This document shows, in pieces, positions 16,464 to 26,439 of a DNA stretch of 64,000 bases (position 1 is its first letter; each line of letters begins with the position of its first letter). The translations under genes and the position numbers were made by a program. The stretch lies in assembly GCA_013414765.1 (NCBI GenBank), contig CP058708.1, positions 2,785,553-2,849,552 on the forward strand, given 5' to 3'. The DNA comes from Candidatus Accumulibacter cognatus (GTDB lineage: Bacteria > Pseudomonadota > Gammaproteobacteria > Burkholderiales > Rhodocyclaceae). Under the pieces are notes generated by a model that ran no database searches, was not told the DNA's origin, and worked only from the letters and a program-made list of their open reading frames with translations.

Positions 16464-19400
16464 TCAGCGCTGGCAGGCGTGACGTGCAAAGGATTCGAAC
16501 TGCGCCGCCGGCAGTGGTTCGCTGAACAGATAACCCTGTGCTTCATCGCAGCCCTTGGCATGCAGGAAGGACAGTTGCTCCTCGCTTTCGACTCCTTCAG
16601 CGATGGTCTGAAGGCCGAGGTTGTGCGCCAGGCTGATAATCGCCGCAATAATCGCCTCATCATCCGGATCGGCAGCCAGATCGGCGATAAACGAGCGATC
16701 GATCTTGAGCTTGTGGGCCTGAAAACGTTTGAGGTAGCTCATTGAGGAATAGTCGGTACCGAAGTCGTCGATCGAGATGCGCACCCCACGCGCGCGCAGC
16801 TTGTCCATCAACTTGACCGCCGCCAGCGGGTTGTCCATGGCCACGCTCTCCGTCAACTCCAGCTCAAGAAACTGCGCCGACAGACCTTCCTCGTCGAGGA
16901 TTCGTGACACCACCTCGGCTAGATTCGCCTGTCGAAACTGCACGGCCGAGAGGTTGACGGCAACAGTCAGCAGCGGCAGGCCGGCTTGCCGCCAGAGACG
17001 CATCTGGCGAACTGCATCGCGCAGGACCCATTCGCCAATCGGCAGAATCAGCCCGGACTCCTCGGCAATCGGAATGAACTCGGCTGGCGGGACCATCCCC
17101 AGTTTGGGATGCTGCCAGCGCAGCAGCGCTTCGGCCCCGACCAGACGACGCGCGGCGATCATGAACTGCGGCTGGAAATGTAGGCTCAGCTCTCCATTTT
17201 CGAGCGCGCGCCGCAGGTCGTTTTCGAGTTGCAGGGTGCGTGTCGATCGCTCCTGCATCTCGGTGGTAAAGAAGCAATAGGCATTGCGGCCGCGCTGCTT
17301 TGCGCGATACATCGCCGTATCCGCACACATCGACAGCGTTTCGAAGCTGTCGCCATCGGCCGGATACATGGCAATCCCCAGCGACACCGTGCAGCTCAGC
17401 TGATGCTGTTCGATGCAATAAGAGGGTGCGGTGACTTCGAGCAGTTTGCTGGCCACGTGCGCGGCACCGGTGGCGTCGGTATCCGGCAAGACGAGGATGA
17501 ATTCGTCGCCACCCAGACGGGAAACGGTATCCTCCGCACGGACGGCGCCGGCCAGACGCTTGGCGAGCTGAATCAGGATCTCGTCGCCAATCCGGTGCCC
17601 GAGTGAATCATTGACGTTCTTGAAGCGGTCGAGGTCAAGGAACATCAGTGCCAGCGACTCGCGACCCCGCTGGGCGCGGCTCAGATCATGCCTGACCCGC
17701 TCGGCGAGCAGGCTGCGGTTGGGCAGGCCGGTCAGCGGGTCGAAGTGCGCCAGACGCTTGATGCTGGCCTCGGCTTCCTTTTGCTCGGTGATGTCGACCA
17801 GGGTGCCGAGGTAGCCGGCAATCTCGCCCTGCAGATGGTGCATCACCGTCACCGACAGGCGCACGCTACGGCGGCAGCCATCCTTGCGTATCACGGTCAT
17901 TTCCCGCTCATCGACTTCGCGGTTGCTGCGCGCCCTGGCGACCAGCGCGTCGAAACCGGCTTCAACCCGATATCCCAGGGTCTCGCTCAGCACGGCAGCC
18001 AACGCCGCGATCTCGTCGCTGTCGTGAAAAAGGAGAGGGGTCACCTGGCCAACCACCTCATCGGCCCGGTAGCCGAGGATCGTTTCAGCGCCCGGATTGA
18101 ATACCGTGATCAGTCCATCAGGATCGGTGGCAACGATGCCGCAGGCGGCATGGGCGAGCACCGACGCCTTCAGAGCCTCGCTTTCCCGCAACGCCTGCTC
18201 CGCCTGCCGGCGTTCGGCGAGCAAGGCCGTGTTTTCCAGAGCGACCGAGGCGCTCGCCGCCAGACCTTGTAATAACTGCACATCAGTCTCGTCAAAACCA
18301 CCGGGTTTGTTGTGGATCTCGAAACAACCGAGCAGCTCGCCGTGGCGGCTGATGATCGGCATGTCGAGCAGGTTGTGGGAAGCCAGTGCCTGTTGAATCT
18401 CCGGGGTCATATGAGGATCGTCCCCGGCATCATTGCTGAGATAAAACGTTCTGCTCTGTATGACCCGGCCCGGTACGCCATAACCGCTTGGGAAACGGTA
18501 GTCCATGGGCATCCACCGACCTGCGTGGTGGTACTCGCTGAAAACCATCTGTCCATCGCAATAGCGCGCCGCAGCTCCTGTCGTTGCGGCGGTGATTTTC
18601 AGGGCAGCGGTCACGAGTTGACGCAGCACGACCGGGATTTTCAGCTCGCTGTTGATTTCCTGACTGGCGGCCGACATCAGCGCCAGTTGCTCGCTGCGCC
18701 GCAGCAGCGCGGCCTCCGCCTGCTTGCGTTCGCTGATGTCGCGAGAGAGGACGATGAAGCGGGGCTCTTTGCCGGTCGTGGCAAGCTTACGGGCCACCGA
18801 CAGTTCGAACCAGTAGTGTCCTTGCGTCAACGGCAGTTCGAACTGATGGCCAAGCGAGCGACCGGTCTCCTCCGCCTCGCGCAAGGCCGACAGGCAAATG
18901 GCCGCGGCAGCGGGCGGCAGCACCTCCGACAGCAGCCTGCCGATCAGGCGATCCGGGGGTGCGGCCAACAGATCGGTACGCGGGGAATGGTAGTCATGGT
19001 AGCGACCATCGAGTCCCACTTCGAACATCAGATCGGGAACGGCATTCAGGGTGGCTTCGAGCTGGGAGGTGCGCTGCCGGACGAGGCGCCGCAGGGTCAG
19101 CACCCAGATCAACAGCAGACTACCGATCAATGTACCGACCAGCAGTGCGTAGCCGAGATAGCGCGCAAAGGGGGACAGAATCAGCGGGGTTCCCATCCAT
19201 TTCTGACGCAGTGCCCGCTCTTCGTCCGGAGAAATGCTGGCAAAACCCTTCTGCAGCAGTGCCAGAGTGGCGCTATCGCCTTTCTGCACGGCCCGGTGAA
19301 ATTCTCCTGTATACAAGGTGAAAGCCTTGTTGAACAGATGCTCGGCGTGATTCAGGTAAAGCAGGTAGTTGGCGGGCGGCTCGTCGAGACAGAACACCCG

Positions 19401-19934
19401 GACTTTTCCTCCCACTGCCCCGCGCACCAGCGCCTCGTAACTGGCAAACATCTGCAGCGTGCTGATGCCAAGGCTGGTCAACTTCGTGGCACAGGCGTCT
19501 CCAGCCTTCACGCCGACCAGAAAACCCTGCAGGGTCATGGCATCGACGATACCGCCGATGCTGGCATGGGTGAAGATCGATACCGGGATCGTTTCGTAAG
19601 GCGGCGAAAAATCGAGTGTGCGCTCGCGTTCCGGAGTCCGGAAGATGGTATCGATGACGGCTGCCTGTTGCCGGCTCATGCGTCGCTGTGCGGTTGCCCA
19701 GTCGCTTCCCTGCAGGTCGACAGGCACCCCGGTCTTGCTTTCCCACAGCTTCCAGCGATCGACCAGATAACCCGTGAGGGTGCCGCCGGCATCGCGAAAC
19801 ACATAGGGCGGGTAGTTGTCGTCGATGACCACGGCTACCGCAGCGGGCAACTTTGGCGCAGCGGCGCTGCCGGCAATGCTGCAAAGTGGCAACAGCGTTG
19901 CCAGCGCGAGGAACAGGAGGCGACAGCTACGCAC
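16464..19934 (-). CDS. SBP_bac_3-PAS-GAF-PAS-GGDEF-EAL c-di-GMP signalling protein
   Basis: The 1156-aa product starts with a signal/anchor segment (RSCRLLFLALATLLPLCSIAGSAAA), then a periplasmic solute-binding domain of the BvgS/SBP_bac_3 kind (VVIDDNYPPYVFRDAGG...). A membrane helix lies near residue 270 (LGYALLVGTLIGSLLLIWVL), followed by PAS, GAF and PAS domains. The GGDEF domain (SRLGGDEF, about residue 810) has the RxxD inhibitory site (RAED) at the right spacing. The EAL domain has EALLRW, DDFGTDYSS and AEGVES. Both catalytic sites look intact, so it may make and degrade c-di-GMP in response to a periplasmic ligand. I chose GTG 19934; TTG 19943 is an alternative. Confidence 0.9.
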   Translation of the reverse strand: MRSCRLLFLALATLLPLCSIAGSAAAPKLPAAVAVVIDDNYPPYVFRDAGGTLTGYLVDRWKLWESKTGVPVDLQGSDWATAQRRMSRQQAAVIDTIFRTPERERTLDFSPPYETIPVSIFTHASIGGIVDAMTLQGFLVGVKAGDACATKLTSLGISTLQMFASYEALVRGAVGGKVRVFCLDEPPANYLLYLNHAEHLFNKAFTLYTGEFHRAVQKGDSATLALLQKGFASISPDEERALRQKWMGTPLILSPFARYLGYALLVGTLIGSLLLIWVLTLRRLVRQRTSQLEATLNAVPDLMFEVGLDGRYHDYHSPRTDLLAAPPDRLIGRLLSEVLPPAAAAICLSALREAEETGRSLGHQFELPLTQGHYWFELSVARKLATTGKEPRFIVLSRDISERKQAEAALLRRSEQLALMSAASQEINSELKIPVVLRQLVTAALKITAATTGAAARYCDGQMVFSEYHHAGRWMPMDYRFPSGYGVPGRVIQSRTFYLSNDAGDDPHMTPEIQQALASHNLLDMPIISRHGELLGCFEIHNKPGGFDETDVQLLQGLAASASVALENTALLAERRQAEQALRESEALKASVLAHAACGIVATDPDGLITVFNPGAETILGYRADEVVGQVTPLLFHDSDEIAALAAVLSETLGYRVEAGFDALVARARSNREVDEREMTVIRKDGCRRSVRLSVTVMHHLQGEIAGYLGTLVDITEQKEAEASIKRLAHFDPLTGLPNRSLLAERVRHDLSRAQRGRESLALMFLDLDRFKNVNDSLGHRIGDEILIQLAKRLAGAVRAEDTVSRLGGDEFILVLPDTDATGAAHVASKLLEVTAPSYCIEQHQLSCTVSLGIAMYPADGDSFETLSMCADTAMYRAKQRGRNAYCFFTTEMQERSTRTLQLENDLRRALENGELSLHFQPQFMIAARRLVGAEALLRWQHPKLGMVPPAEFIPIAEESGLILPIGEWVLRDAVRQMRLWRQAGLPLLTVAVNLSAVQFRQANLAEVVSRILDEEGLSAQFLELELTESVAMDNPLAAVKLMDKLRARGVRISIDDFGTDYSSMSYLKRFQAHKLKIDRSFIADLAADPDDEAIIAAIISLAHNLGLQTIAEGVESEEQLSFLHAKGCDEAQGYLFSEPLPAAQFESFARHACQR

Positions 19935-19975
19935 GAGACTCAACCAAACTGCGCAGCGCCGACAACCCGGCAAGC

Positions 19976-20377
19976 TCAACTGTCCCCGATCGGTCGCCGG
20001 TTTGCCAGCGCGAGCCAGCCGCGAATGACACGATAGGCGACCCACAGACCGAGGATGACGATCAATATCCAGGCGATCGGAATACCGATGAGGGTGATGA
20101 TCAGCAAGCCGTAGACCAGCAGCCAGAGCAGCGTGAACCAGAAGGTCCGGATCTGCCAGCGATAGTGGCTGTAGAGCCAGGTGCCCGAGACCTCGGCGCG
20201 CTTGAGGTAATTGAGAACGACGGCAATCAGCGACGGTAGGCCGAAGACAAAAGCACCGGCGACCGTCGCCGCGCCGGTGACTCCAAGCACCACGGCCAGT
20301 GCGTGCAGGCCGTAGATGACATGGCACCAGGCGCGCGCACCATCGATATTCTTTTCGGGAATCAGGTCATTGTTCAC
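19976..20377 (-). CDS. DUF4870-like small integral membrane protein
   Basis: A 133-aa protein with three hydrophobic helices: HVIYGLHALAVVLGVTGAATVAGAFVFGLPSLIAVVLNY, then FWFTLLWLLVYGLLIITLIGIPIAWILIVILGLWVAYRVIRGW. The GTG start at 20377 is preceded by GGAGAG at good spacing; the open frame further upstream overlaps ubiD. Proteins of this kind are often annotated as DUF4870 or 'membrane protein'; the function is unknown. It sits 46 bp downstream of ubiD and 41 bp upstream of the GGDEF-EAL gene. Confidence 0.75.
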   Translation of the reverse strand: MNNDLIPEKNIDGARAWCHVIYGLHALAVVLGVTGAATVAGAFVFGLPSLIAVVLNYLKRAEVSGTWLYSHYRWQIRTFWFTLLWLLVYGLLIITLIGIPIAWILIVILGLWVAYRVIRGWLALANRRPIGDS

Positions 20378-20423
20378 TCTGCTCTCCAGTATTGGCTGCC
20401 CCGGCCGGGCGGAGCACCGGCAC

Positions 20424-21887
20424 TCACAGCCCGAGCTCGTTCCATAGCGCATCGACGCGCTGTTTCACGGCAGCATCCATGACGATCGGTGTGCCCCACT
20501 CTCGAGTGGTTTCGCCAGGCCACTTGTTGGTGGCGTCGATTCCCATCTTGCTGCCGAGACCGGCGACCGGGCTGGCAAAGTCGAGATAGTCGATCGGCGT
20601 GTTCTCGGCGATCAGCGTGTCGCGCACTGCATCGACGCGCGTGGTCATCGCCCAGATCACTTCCTTCCAGTCGCGGATATCGACATCATCGTCCACCACG
20701 ATGATGAACTTGGTGTACATGAACTGGCGCAGGAAACTCCAGATTCCGAACATCACGCGTTTGGCGTGTCCCGGATACTGCTTCCGGATGCTGACCGTCG
20801 CCAGGCGATACGAACAGCCTTCCGGTGGCAGGTAGAAATCGACGATCTCGGGAAACTGCTTCTGCAACAGCGGTACGAACACTTCGTTGAGCGCTACGCC
20901 GAGCATCGCCGGTTCGTCCGGTGGCTTGCCGGTATAGGTGCTGTGGTAGATCGCTTGCCGGCGCATCGTGATGCGCTCGATGGTGAATACCGGGAAGCGT
21001 GCCTGCTCGTTGTAATAGCCGGTATGGTCGCCATAGGGTCCTTCGAGCGCGCTTTCGGCCGGATCGATGAATCCTTCGAGAACGATCTCGGCGGTCGCCG
21101 GTACCTGTAGGTCGGAGCCCAGGCACTTCACCACGTCGGTCTTGGCTCCGCGCAGCAGACCGGCAAACTGGTATTCGGAGAGACTGTCCGGCACCGGCGT
21201 CACCGCTGCGAGAATCGTGGCGGGATCGGCGCCCAGCGCCACTGCGATCGGGAAAGGCTGGCCCGGTTGCTGCAGGCAGTGCTCGCGAAAATCGAGTGCG
21301 CCGCCGCGATGTGCCAGCCAGCGCATGATCACCCGGTTGCTCCCGATTACCTGCTGGCGATAGATGCCCAGGTTCTGGCGATTCTTGTGCGGCCCGCGCG
21401 TCACCGTCAGTCCCCAGGTGATCAGTGGCGCTGCGTCGCCCGGCCAGCAGAACTGGATTGGCAGACGCGACAGATCGACGTCTTTGCCTTCCCAGACGAG
21501 TTCCTGGCAAGGCGCCGAAGAGCGCACGCGCGGCGCCATGTTGAGCACCTGTCGGAGTACCGGCAGCTTTTCCCAGGCATCCTTGAGCCCCTTCGGCGCT
21601 TCCGGCTCCTTGAGGTAGGCGAGTAGCTTGCCGACCTCACGCAATGCCAGCACCGAGTCTTGCCCCATACCCAGCGCCACTCGCCGCGGTGTGCCGAAGA
21701 GATTGGCCAGCACCGGCATGGCATGTCCCCGTGGATTCTCGAAGAGTAGCGCCGGTCCGCCGGCACGCAGGACGCGATCACAAATCTCGGTCATCTCCAG
21801 ATGCGTGTCCACTGTTACCCCGATGCGCCTGAGTTCGCCAAGGCTTTCCAGTTGCGCGATGAAGTCGCGCAGGTCGTGATATTTCAT
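20424..21887 (-). CDS. ubiD: 4-hydroxy-3-polyprenylbenzoate decarboxylase UbiD
   Basis: UbiD removes the carboxyl group from the prenylated benzoate in ubiquinone synthesis, using prenylated FMN. The 487-aa product begins [22 protein letters not shown], the standard N-terminus. It contains the conserved active-site stretch [19 protein letters not shown] and the later [18 protein letters not shown] and [12 protein letters not shown] segments. It lies 11 bp downstream of a cytochrome c gene that is itself coupled to ubiA, forming a ubiA-cyt c-ubiD unit. Confidence 0.97.
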   Translation of the reverse strand: MKYHDLRDFIAQLESLGELRRIGVTVDTHLEMTEICDRVLRAGGPALLFENPRGHAMPVLANLFGTPRRVALGMGQDSVLALREVGKLLAYLKEPEAPKGLKDAWEKLPVLRQVLNMAPRVRSSAPCQELVWEGKDVDLSRLPIQFCWPGDAAPLITWGLTVTRGPHKNRQNLGIYRQQVIGSNRVIMRWLAHRGGALDFREHCLQQPGQPFPIAVALGADPATILAAVTPVPDSLSEYQFAGLLRGAKTDVVKCLGSDLQVPATAEIVLEGFIDPAESALEGPYGDHTGYYNEQARFPVFTIERITMRRQAIYHSTYTGKPPDEPAMLGVALNEVFVPLLQKQFPEIVDFYLPPEGCSYRLATVSIRKQYPGHAKRVMFGIWSFLRQFMYTKFIIVVDDDVDIRDWKEVIWAMTTRVDAVRDTLIAENTPIDYLDFASPVAGLGSKMGIDATNKWPGETTREWGTPIVMDAAVKQRVDALWNELGL

Positions 21888-21898
21888 TGTTCGGAGGG

Positions 21899-22327
21899 CT
21901 ATCTGAGGCGATAGGAATTGTGGCAGACGACACAGGACGTAGTCAGCGATGGCAGTGCGGCAATGGTTTTCTCGCGGTCAGCGCTGGCGGCGATGCGGGC
22001 AAAGTCGCTGGCTGCCTGATGCCCGTCGATGCCGATGCGGTGCATCGCCGGGGGCATGTGCGGCCCAGGACGCGCGTCGAAAGGCTGACCGCGATGTCTC
22101 CCCATTGCCGAGACGCCGAGTTCCTTTTCGGCAAGTTCGCCGGCCTCCTTCAGTTTGCCGGCCGCTACCAGGCCGAGAATTTCGTTCAGGGCGAGCAGGC
22201 CGGCGCGCATCTCGGCACGCAGATTGGTTTCTGCCGGTCCCGGCATCGGCGCCAACTGGCGAGTGTCTTCGGCCGCCTGCAAGGTGCCTGTCAGTAGCAG
22301 GAGTGCGCAGAACAGGGGGGGCTTCAT
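21899..22327 (-). CDS. Cytochrome c'-type periplasmic protein
   Basis: A 142-aa protein with an 18-residue signal peptide ([18 protein letters not shown]) and one heme c site, CVVCH, near the C-terminus ([14 protein letters not shown]). A single CxxCH at the end of a helical protein is the hallmark of the cytochrome c' (class II) family. Its ATG overlaps the ubiA stop (ATGA), and ubiD follows 11 bp later, so it is probably co-expressed with quinone biosynthesis. Its physiological partner is unknown. Confidence 0.85.
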   Translation of the reverse strand: MKPPLFCALLLLTGTLQAAEDTRQLAPMPGPAETNLRAEMRAGLLALNEILGLVAAGKLKEAGELAEKELGVSAMGRHRGQPFDARPGPHMPPAMHRIGIDGHQAASDFARIAASADREKTIAALPSLTTSCVVCHNSYRLR

Positions 22328-23220
22328 CCGTTGATTCCTTTGTTGGCCAGAAAATCGAGGGCGATACCGGCGAAGATGCTGGCACCCAGCCAGTTGTTGT
22401 GCCGGAAAGCCGTGAAGCAGCGCTGCGGATCGCGTTCGCGGATCAGCGTGTAGTGATAGGCGGCAATCGTCGCTGCCACCGCCAGTCCACCGTAGAACAG
22501 TGCCCCGAGGCCGATTCGGTAGCCAAGCGCAGCGATCAGCCCGAGAGCGAGTGCGTAACAGATCATCACTGCCGCTACATCGACGCGCCCAAAGGTGATC
22601 GCCGAGCTGCGAATGCCGATTTTCAGATCATCGACCCGGTCGACCAGTGCGTATTCGGTATCGTAGGCGATCGCCCAGAAGACGTTGGCCAGCAGCAGCC
22701 ACCATGCTTCCACCGGCACCCTGCCGAGTTGTGCCGCATAAGCCATCGGGATGCCGAAACCGAAAGCGACGCCGAGATAGGCTTGCGGCACGGCGAGAAA
22801 GCGTTTGGTGAAGGGATAGCTGGCAGCGAGAAACAGTGCTGCCACACAAAGACCGGCCAGCAGCCAGCTAAAGAGTGGCAGCACCAGGGCGAAAGCGGCC
22901 GACACCAGCGCCAGAAACAGCAGCCAGGCCTCGCCGACTGAAACCCTGCCGGCGGCCAGTGGACGTTCGCGGGTACGCGCCACATGCGGATCGAAATTGC
23001 GGTCGGCCAGATCGTTGATTACACAACCGGCCGAACGCATCAGCACCGTCCCGAGCACGAAGATCCAGACCACCAGCCAGTTCGGTCTGCCCAGCGCCGA
23101 CAGCCACAGTGCCCACAAGGTTGGCCAGAGCAGCAGTAGGATGCCGATCGGTTTGTCGAGGCGCATCAGTCGCTCATAAAGGTCGATCCGTTCGCGCAAT
23201 GTTTTGCCTGAAATGTTCAT
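22324..23220 (-). CDS. ubiA: 4-hydroxybenzoate polyprenyltransferase UbiA
   Basis: UbiA attaches the polyprenyl tail to 4-hydroxybenzoate in the inner membrane. The 298-aa product from ATG 23220 (MNISGKTLRERIDLYERLMR) has many hydrophobic helices. The two Asp-rich, Mg-binding motifs of UbiA prenyltransferases appear as NDLADRNFD (in GCVINDLADRNFDPHVARTRERPLA, cut here by motif) and DTEYALVDRVDD. The frame is open to 23703, but upstream residues are not UbiA-like; ATG 23229 is a close alternative. The stop overlaps the cytochrome gene start. Confidence 0.96.
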   Translation of the reverse strand: MNISGKTLRERIDLYERLMRLDKPIGILLLLWPTLWALWLSALGRPNWLVVWIFVLGTVLMRSAGCVINDLADRNFDPHVARTRERPLAAGRVSVGEAWLLFLALVSAAFALVLPLFSWLLAGLCVAALFLAASYPFTKRFLAVPQAYLGVAFGFGIPMAYAAQLGRVPVEAWWLLLANVFWAIAYDTEYALVDRVDDLKIGIRSSAITFGRVDVAAVMICYALALGLIAALGYRIGLGALFYGGLAVAATIAAYHYTLIRERDPQRCFTAFRHNNWLGASIFAGIALDFLANKGING

Positions 23221-23486
23221 GCACCTCATTTTAACGGTCATCAGGGCGCTAGGCATCTGAATCATGATCCGGAACGTCTCCGGCAGCCACCGATATTGGC
23301 GACTTTGCTTCCGGGGTTTGACGAAGCCGCGCGAAGAGTGCACTATTTTCTCGGGAAAGCGGTGCAGAACGGCCTGCTGCCTGTACTCCATCGCTTCAGC
23401 GCAGGGCCTCCTGTTTGATCGGATGGGCCTTGCCAATCCATTTTCGATCGACGGACGGACAACATGATGACCAACGAGTTTCCCAG

Positions 23487-24728
23487 ATGAACAGTTCCCG
23501 GAGCGCGGATCATGACCTGCTGGCCGCTTGGTTAGCCCCGGAACCCGGCCAGGTCGACGCTGCACCGGGCGACGATCTATGGAAAGTGTTGCTGGTGGAT
23601 GACCAGGAAGATGTGCATGCCGTCCTCCACCTGACCCTGCACGATGTGCTGATCGAAGGCCGTCGGCTGCTCCTGCTCGATGCTCTTTCGGCCAGCGATG
23701 CAAGGGCGGCGATCGTTGCTCACCCGGACATTGCCCTGATCCTGCTGGATGTGGTGATGGAGTCCGATCAAGCCGGCCTGGATCTGGTGCGCCACATCCG
23801 CGATGAGTTGCGCAACCGCAGCGTCCAGATCGTCCTGATCACCGGTCAGCCGGGCTATGCACCGCAGCGGGAAGTGATCAGCGGCTATCAGATCGATGGC
23901 TACCGGCTCAAGTCGGAACTGAGCGCCAACCAAATCTTCGTGCAGGTCTATTCCGCCATCCGCACCCATCGGCTGATGCGCGAACATGAGATCCTGCAGC
24001 AGGACCTCGAGCAGAAGGTGAATCAGCTCAAACGCTCGAATGCCGAACTGGAGCAGTTCAGCTACGCCATTTCACATGACCTGCGCCAGCCCTTGCGAAT
24101 GATTTCGAGTTATATGCAACTGCTCGGGGTCAGCCTTGCCGATCAGCTCGGCAGCGAGCAGCGTGCCTACTTCAATTTTGCCATCAACGGCGCCAAGCGC
24201 CTTGACCGGATGCTCGTCGACCTGCTCGAGTACTCGCGCGTCGGTCGCCTGGGCGAGCCGCCGGAGTGGCTCGAAAGCCGGTTGATCCTCGATGACGCGC
24301 TACTCTTCCTGCAACCCTCAATTCTCGAAGCGCAGGCGACCCTGCGCATTGGCGGCCAGTGGCCGCGTGTCTTCGTCAGTCCCGACGAGATTTTGCGGCT
24401 GCTGCAGAACCTGATCGGCAACGCGGCAAAATTCCGGAATGTCGGCCGGGCACTGGAGATCTCGGTCTCCAGTAAGGTGTTCGCAGGGAACTGGTACATT
24501 TGTATCGCCGACAACGGCATCGGCATTCATCCTGGGCAGATCGCCCGGCTTTTTCAGGTTTTCCAGCGCTTGCACAGTCGCGCCGCATTTGACGGCAGCG
24601 GTGTCGGGCTGGCCCTGTGCCGAAAGATCGCCGAGCATCATGGTGGGCGAATCTGGGCCGAATCGGCAGGAGAAGGGCAAGGGAGTCGTTTCTGCGTGTC
24701 GTTGCCCTTGCCGCAGGAGAATGCATGA
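23487..24728 (+). CDS. Receiver-histidine kinase hybrid
   Basis: The 413-aa cytosolic protein has an N-terminal receiver domain (VLLVDDQEDVHAVL, phosphoacceptor Asp in ILLDVVMESD, Lys in YRLKSEL). A coiled-coil linker follows (about residues 160-190). The HisKA box is AISHDLRQPLRMISS and the HATPase has NLIGNAAKFRN, ADNGIGIHPG and GSGVGLALC. It lacks membrane helices and a periplasmic sensor, so its input is probably phosphorylation of the receiver. Its stop overlaps the start of the next kinase (ATGA). The 266-bp gap upstream separates it from divergent ubiA. Confidence 0.9.
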   Translation: MNSSRSADHDLLAAWLAPEPGQVDAAPGDDLWKVLLVDDQEDVHAVLHLTLHDVLIEGRRLLLLDALSASDARAAIVAHPDIALILLDVVMESDQAGLDLVRHIRDELRNRSVQIVLITGQPGYAPQREVISGYQIDGYRLKSELSANQIFVQVYSAIRTHRLMREHEILQQDLEQKVNQLKRSNAELEQFSYAISHDLRQPLRMISSYMQLLGVSLADQLGSEQRAYFNFAINGAKRLDRMLVDLLEYSRVGRLGEPPEWLESRLILDDALLFLQPSILEAQATLRIGGQWPRVFVSPDEILRLLQNLIGNAAKFRNVGRALEISVSSKVFAGNWYICIADNGIGIHPGQIARLFQVFQRLHSRAAFDGSGVGLALCRKIAEHHGGRIWAESAGEGQGSRFCVSLPLPQENA

Positions 24729-26374
24729 CACCGCCTGAGTCCTCCCGCAGTCCACGTCGGCCAGGGTCGGCGAAAGCTGGCGGCAAGTGGCTCTCGCGAC
24801 CCGCGCATGTGGCCGCTTTGGTGTTCGTCGCTTCGGGGGTTCTGGCGGCGGGGCTGATCTGGCGCCTGGAGGCGTATCGCCTGCACCAGGCACGCCACCT
24901 CGCAGCCATTCTGGCCGCCGAGCGCGCCTACACGATCCAGACCAGCATCGATCATGTGCTGTCTGCGACCTATACCCTGGCGGCAATGTTGCAGCAAGGC
25001 AAGGGAGTCATTCCCGATTTCGAGCGAACGGCAGGTCAGTTGCTGCGCTTTTACCCCGGCGCTGCGGCACTGCAACTGGCGCCCGGCGGTATCATTCGGC
25101 AGGTGGTGCCGCTGGCGGGTAACGAGCAGGCGATTGGCCACGATCTGTTGCACGACCCGGAGCGCGACAAGGAAGCCCTGCTCGCCCGCAACAGTGCTCA
25201 GTTGATGCTGGCTGGCCCCTTCGATCTGCGGCAGGGAGGGCGGGGGGCGGCCGGTCGTCTGCCGGTGTTTCTCGACCAAGAGCAGGGCAAGGAAACGTTC
25301 TGGGGTTTCGCCATCGTCCTGATCGCTTTTCCCGCGGCGCTGGCACCCGCACAGTTGCACGAGCTGGCGGAGCGTGGTTATGCCTATGAACTGTCACGCC
25401 AGCATCCGGACAGTGGTGACAAGCAGGTGATCAGCGCGTCGACGATCGCGCCGCTGGATCCGGTGGACAGAATGCTGTCGGTGCCGAACGCTCGCTGGAC
25501 CCTGAGCATCGCTCCGGTTGCGGGCTGGCATGCTGGCTCCGGGCTCTGGTGGAAGTCCGCTGTGGCCCTGCTGCTGTGTCTGTTGCTGGCGTGGCAGACG
25601 GCCTGGCAGGCGAAACTGGTGGCCGTGTCAAAGGCGCATGAACGGACCCTCGAGCAGCGGGTGGCACAGCGAACGGCCGACCTGCAGCGTTTTGCCGAGG
25701 TGACCGCGCACCACTTGCAGGAGCCGGCGCGCCGGGTCGCCAGCTACGCCGGCCGCTTGCGCTCCCAACTTGCCGGTCGCATCGACGATGACGAGGTGCA
25801 GGCATCGCTGAGCTTCATCAGTCAGCAGGCCGCTCGATTGCAGGACTTGCTGCGTGACGTGGAACTCTACCTGGCCGCTGATCAGCCGCGTGCCAAGGTA
25901 GAATCCTGCGCGGCCGAGGAAATATTGGCGGCGCTGCTGGCAGCCCTCGCCGCGCCGATTACCGAGGCTGGTGCCAAGATTACGGTCGGTCCCTTGCCGG
26001 CTACGCTGATTGATGCGCCACGCCTGGCCGACCTGTTCCGAATCGCGCTCGAGAATGCCTTGTGGCATGGTCGCGGCGAACAGCCCTTACGGATCGACAT
26101 CAGCGGCGAGCGACTTGGTGAGTGGGTGCGATACTCCATTAGTGACAACGGTCCGGGTGTCGAAGAGGAGTATCGTCGTCGCGTTTTCCGTATCTTTGAA
26201 CGACTGTCGTCGAGCAGCGCAGGAACCGGTGTAGGCCTGGCCATTCTGCGCCGCATCAGCGAAAGTGCCGGTGGCAATGCCTGGCTGGAAGAAAACCCCG
26301 GTGGCGGCTGTCGACTGGTTCTGGAATTGCCGGCAGGCGACCAGCCGCCCCCAGCGGCGGGCAGCGCGGTCTGA
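24725..26374 (+). CDS. Membrane histidine kinase with CHASE-like periplasmic domain
   Basis: The 549-aa protein has a membrane helix at about residues 30-46, a periplasmic region of about 230 residues resembling CHASE-type sensors (ERAYTIQTSIDHVLSATYTLAAML), and a second helix near residue 285. The kinase core has H-box TAHHLQEPARRVASYA, N-box RIALENALWHG, and G-boxes ISDNGPGVEEEY and GTGVGLAIL. Its start overlaps the previous kinase stop. A single-domain response regulator follows 65 bp downstream, a likely partner. The ligand is not known. Confidence 0.88.
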   Translation: MTPPESSRSPRRPGSAKAGGKWLSRPAHVAALVFVASGVLAAGLIWRLEAYRLHQARHLAAILAAERAYTIQTSIDHVLSATYTLAAMLQQGKGVIPDFERTAGQLLRFYPGAAALQLAPGGIIRQVVPLAGNEQAIGHDLLHDPERDKEALLARNSAQLMLAGPFDLRQGGRGAAGRLPVFLDQEQGKETFWGFAIVLIAFPAALAPAQLHELAERGYAYELSRQHPDSGDKQVISASTIAPLDPVDRMLSVPNARWTLSIAPVAGWHAGSGLWWKSAVALLLCLLLAWQTAWQAKLVAVSKAHERTLEQRVAQRTADLQRFAEVTAHHLQEPARRVASYAGRLRSQLAGRIDDDEVQASLSFISQQAARLQDLLRDVELYLAADQPRAKVESCAAEEILAALLAALAAPITEAGAKITVGPLPATLIDAPRLADLFRIALENALWHGRGEQPLRIDISGERLGEWVRYSISDNGPGVEEEYRRRVFRIFERLSSSSAGTGVGLAILRRISESAGGNAWLEENPGGGCRLVLELPAGDQPPPAAGSAV

Positions 26375-26439
26375 TGGTCATGGTTTCCGGCGATAGGTAA
26401 TCCGATGGCAGCGTATTTCAATTCGATGAAACGTCAAAC

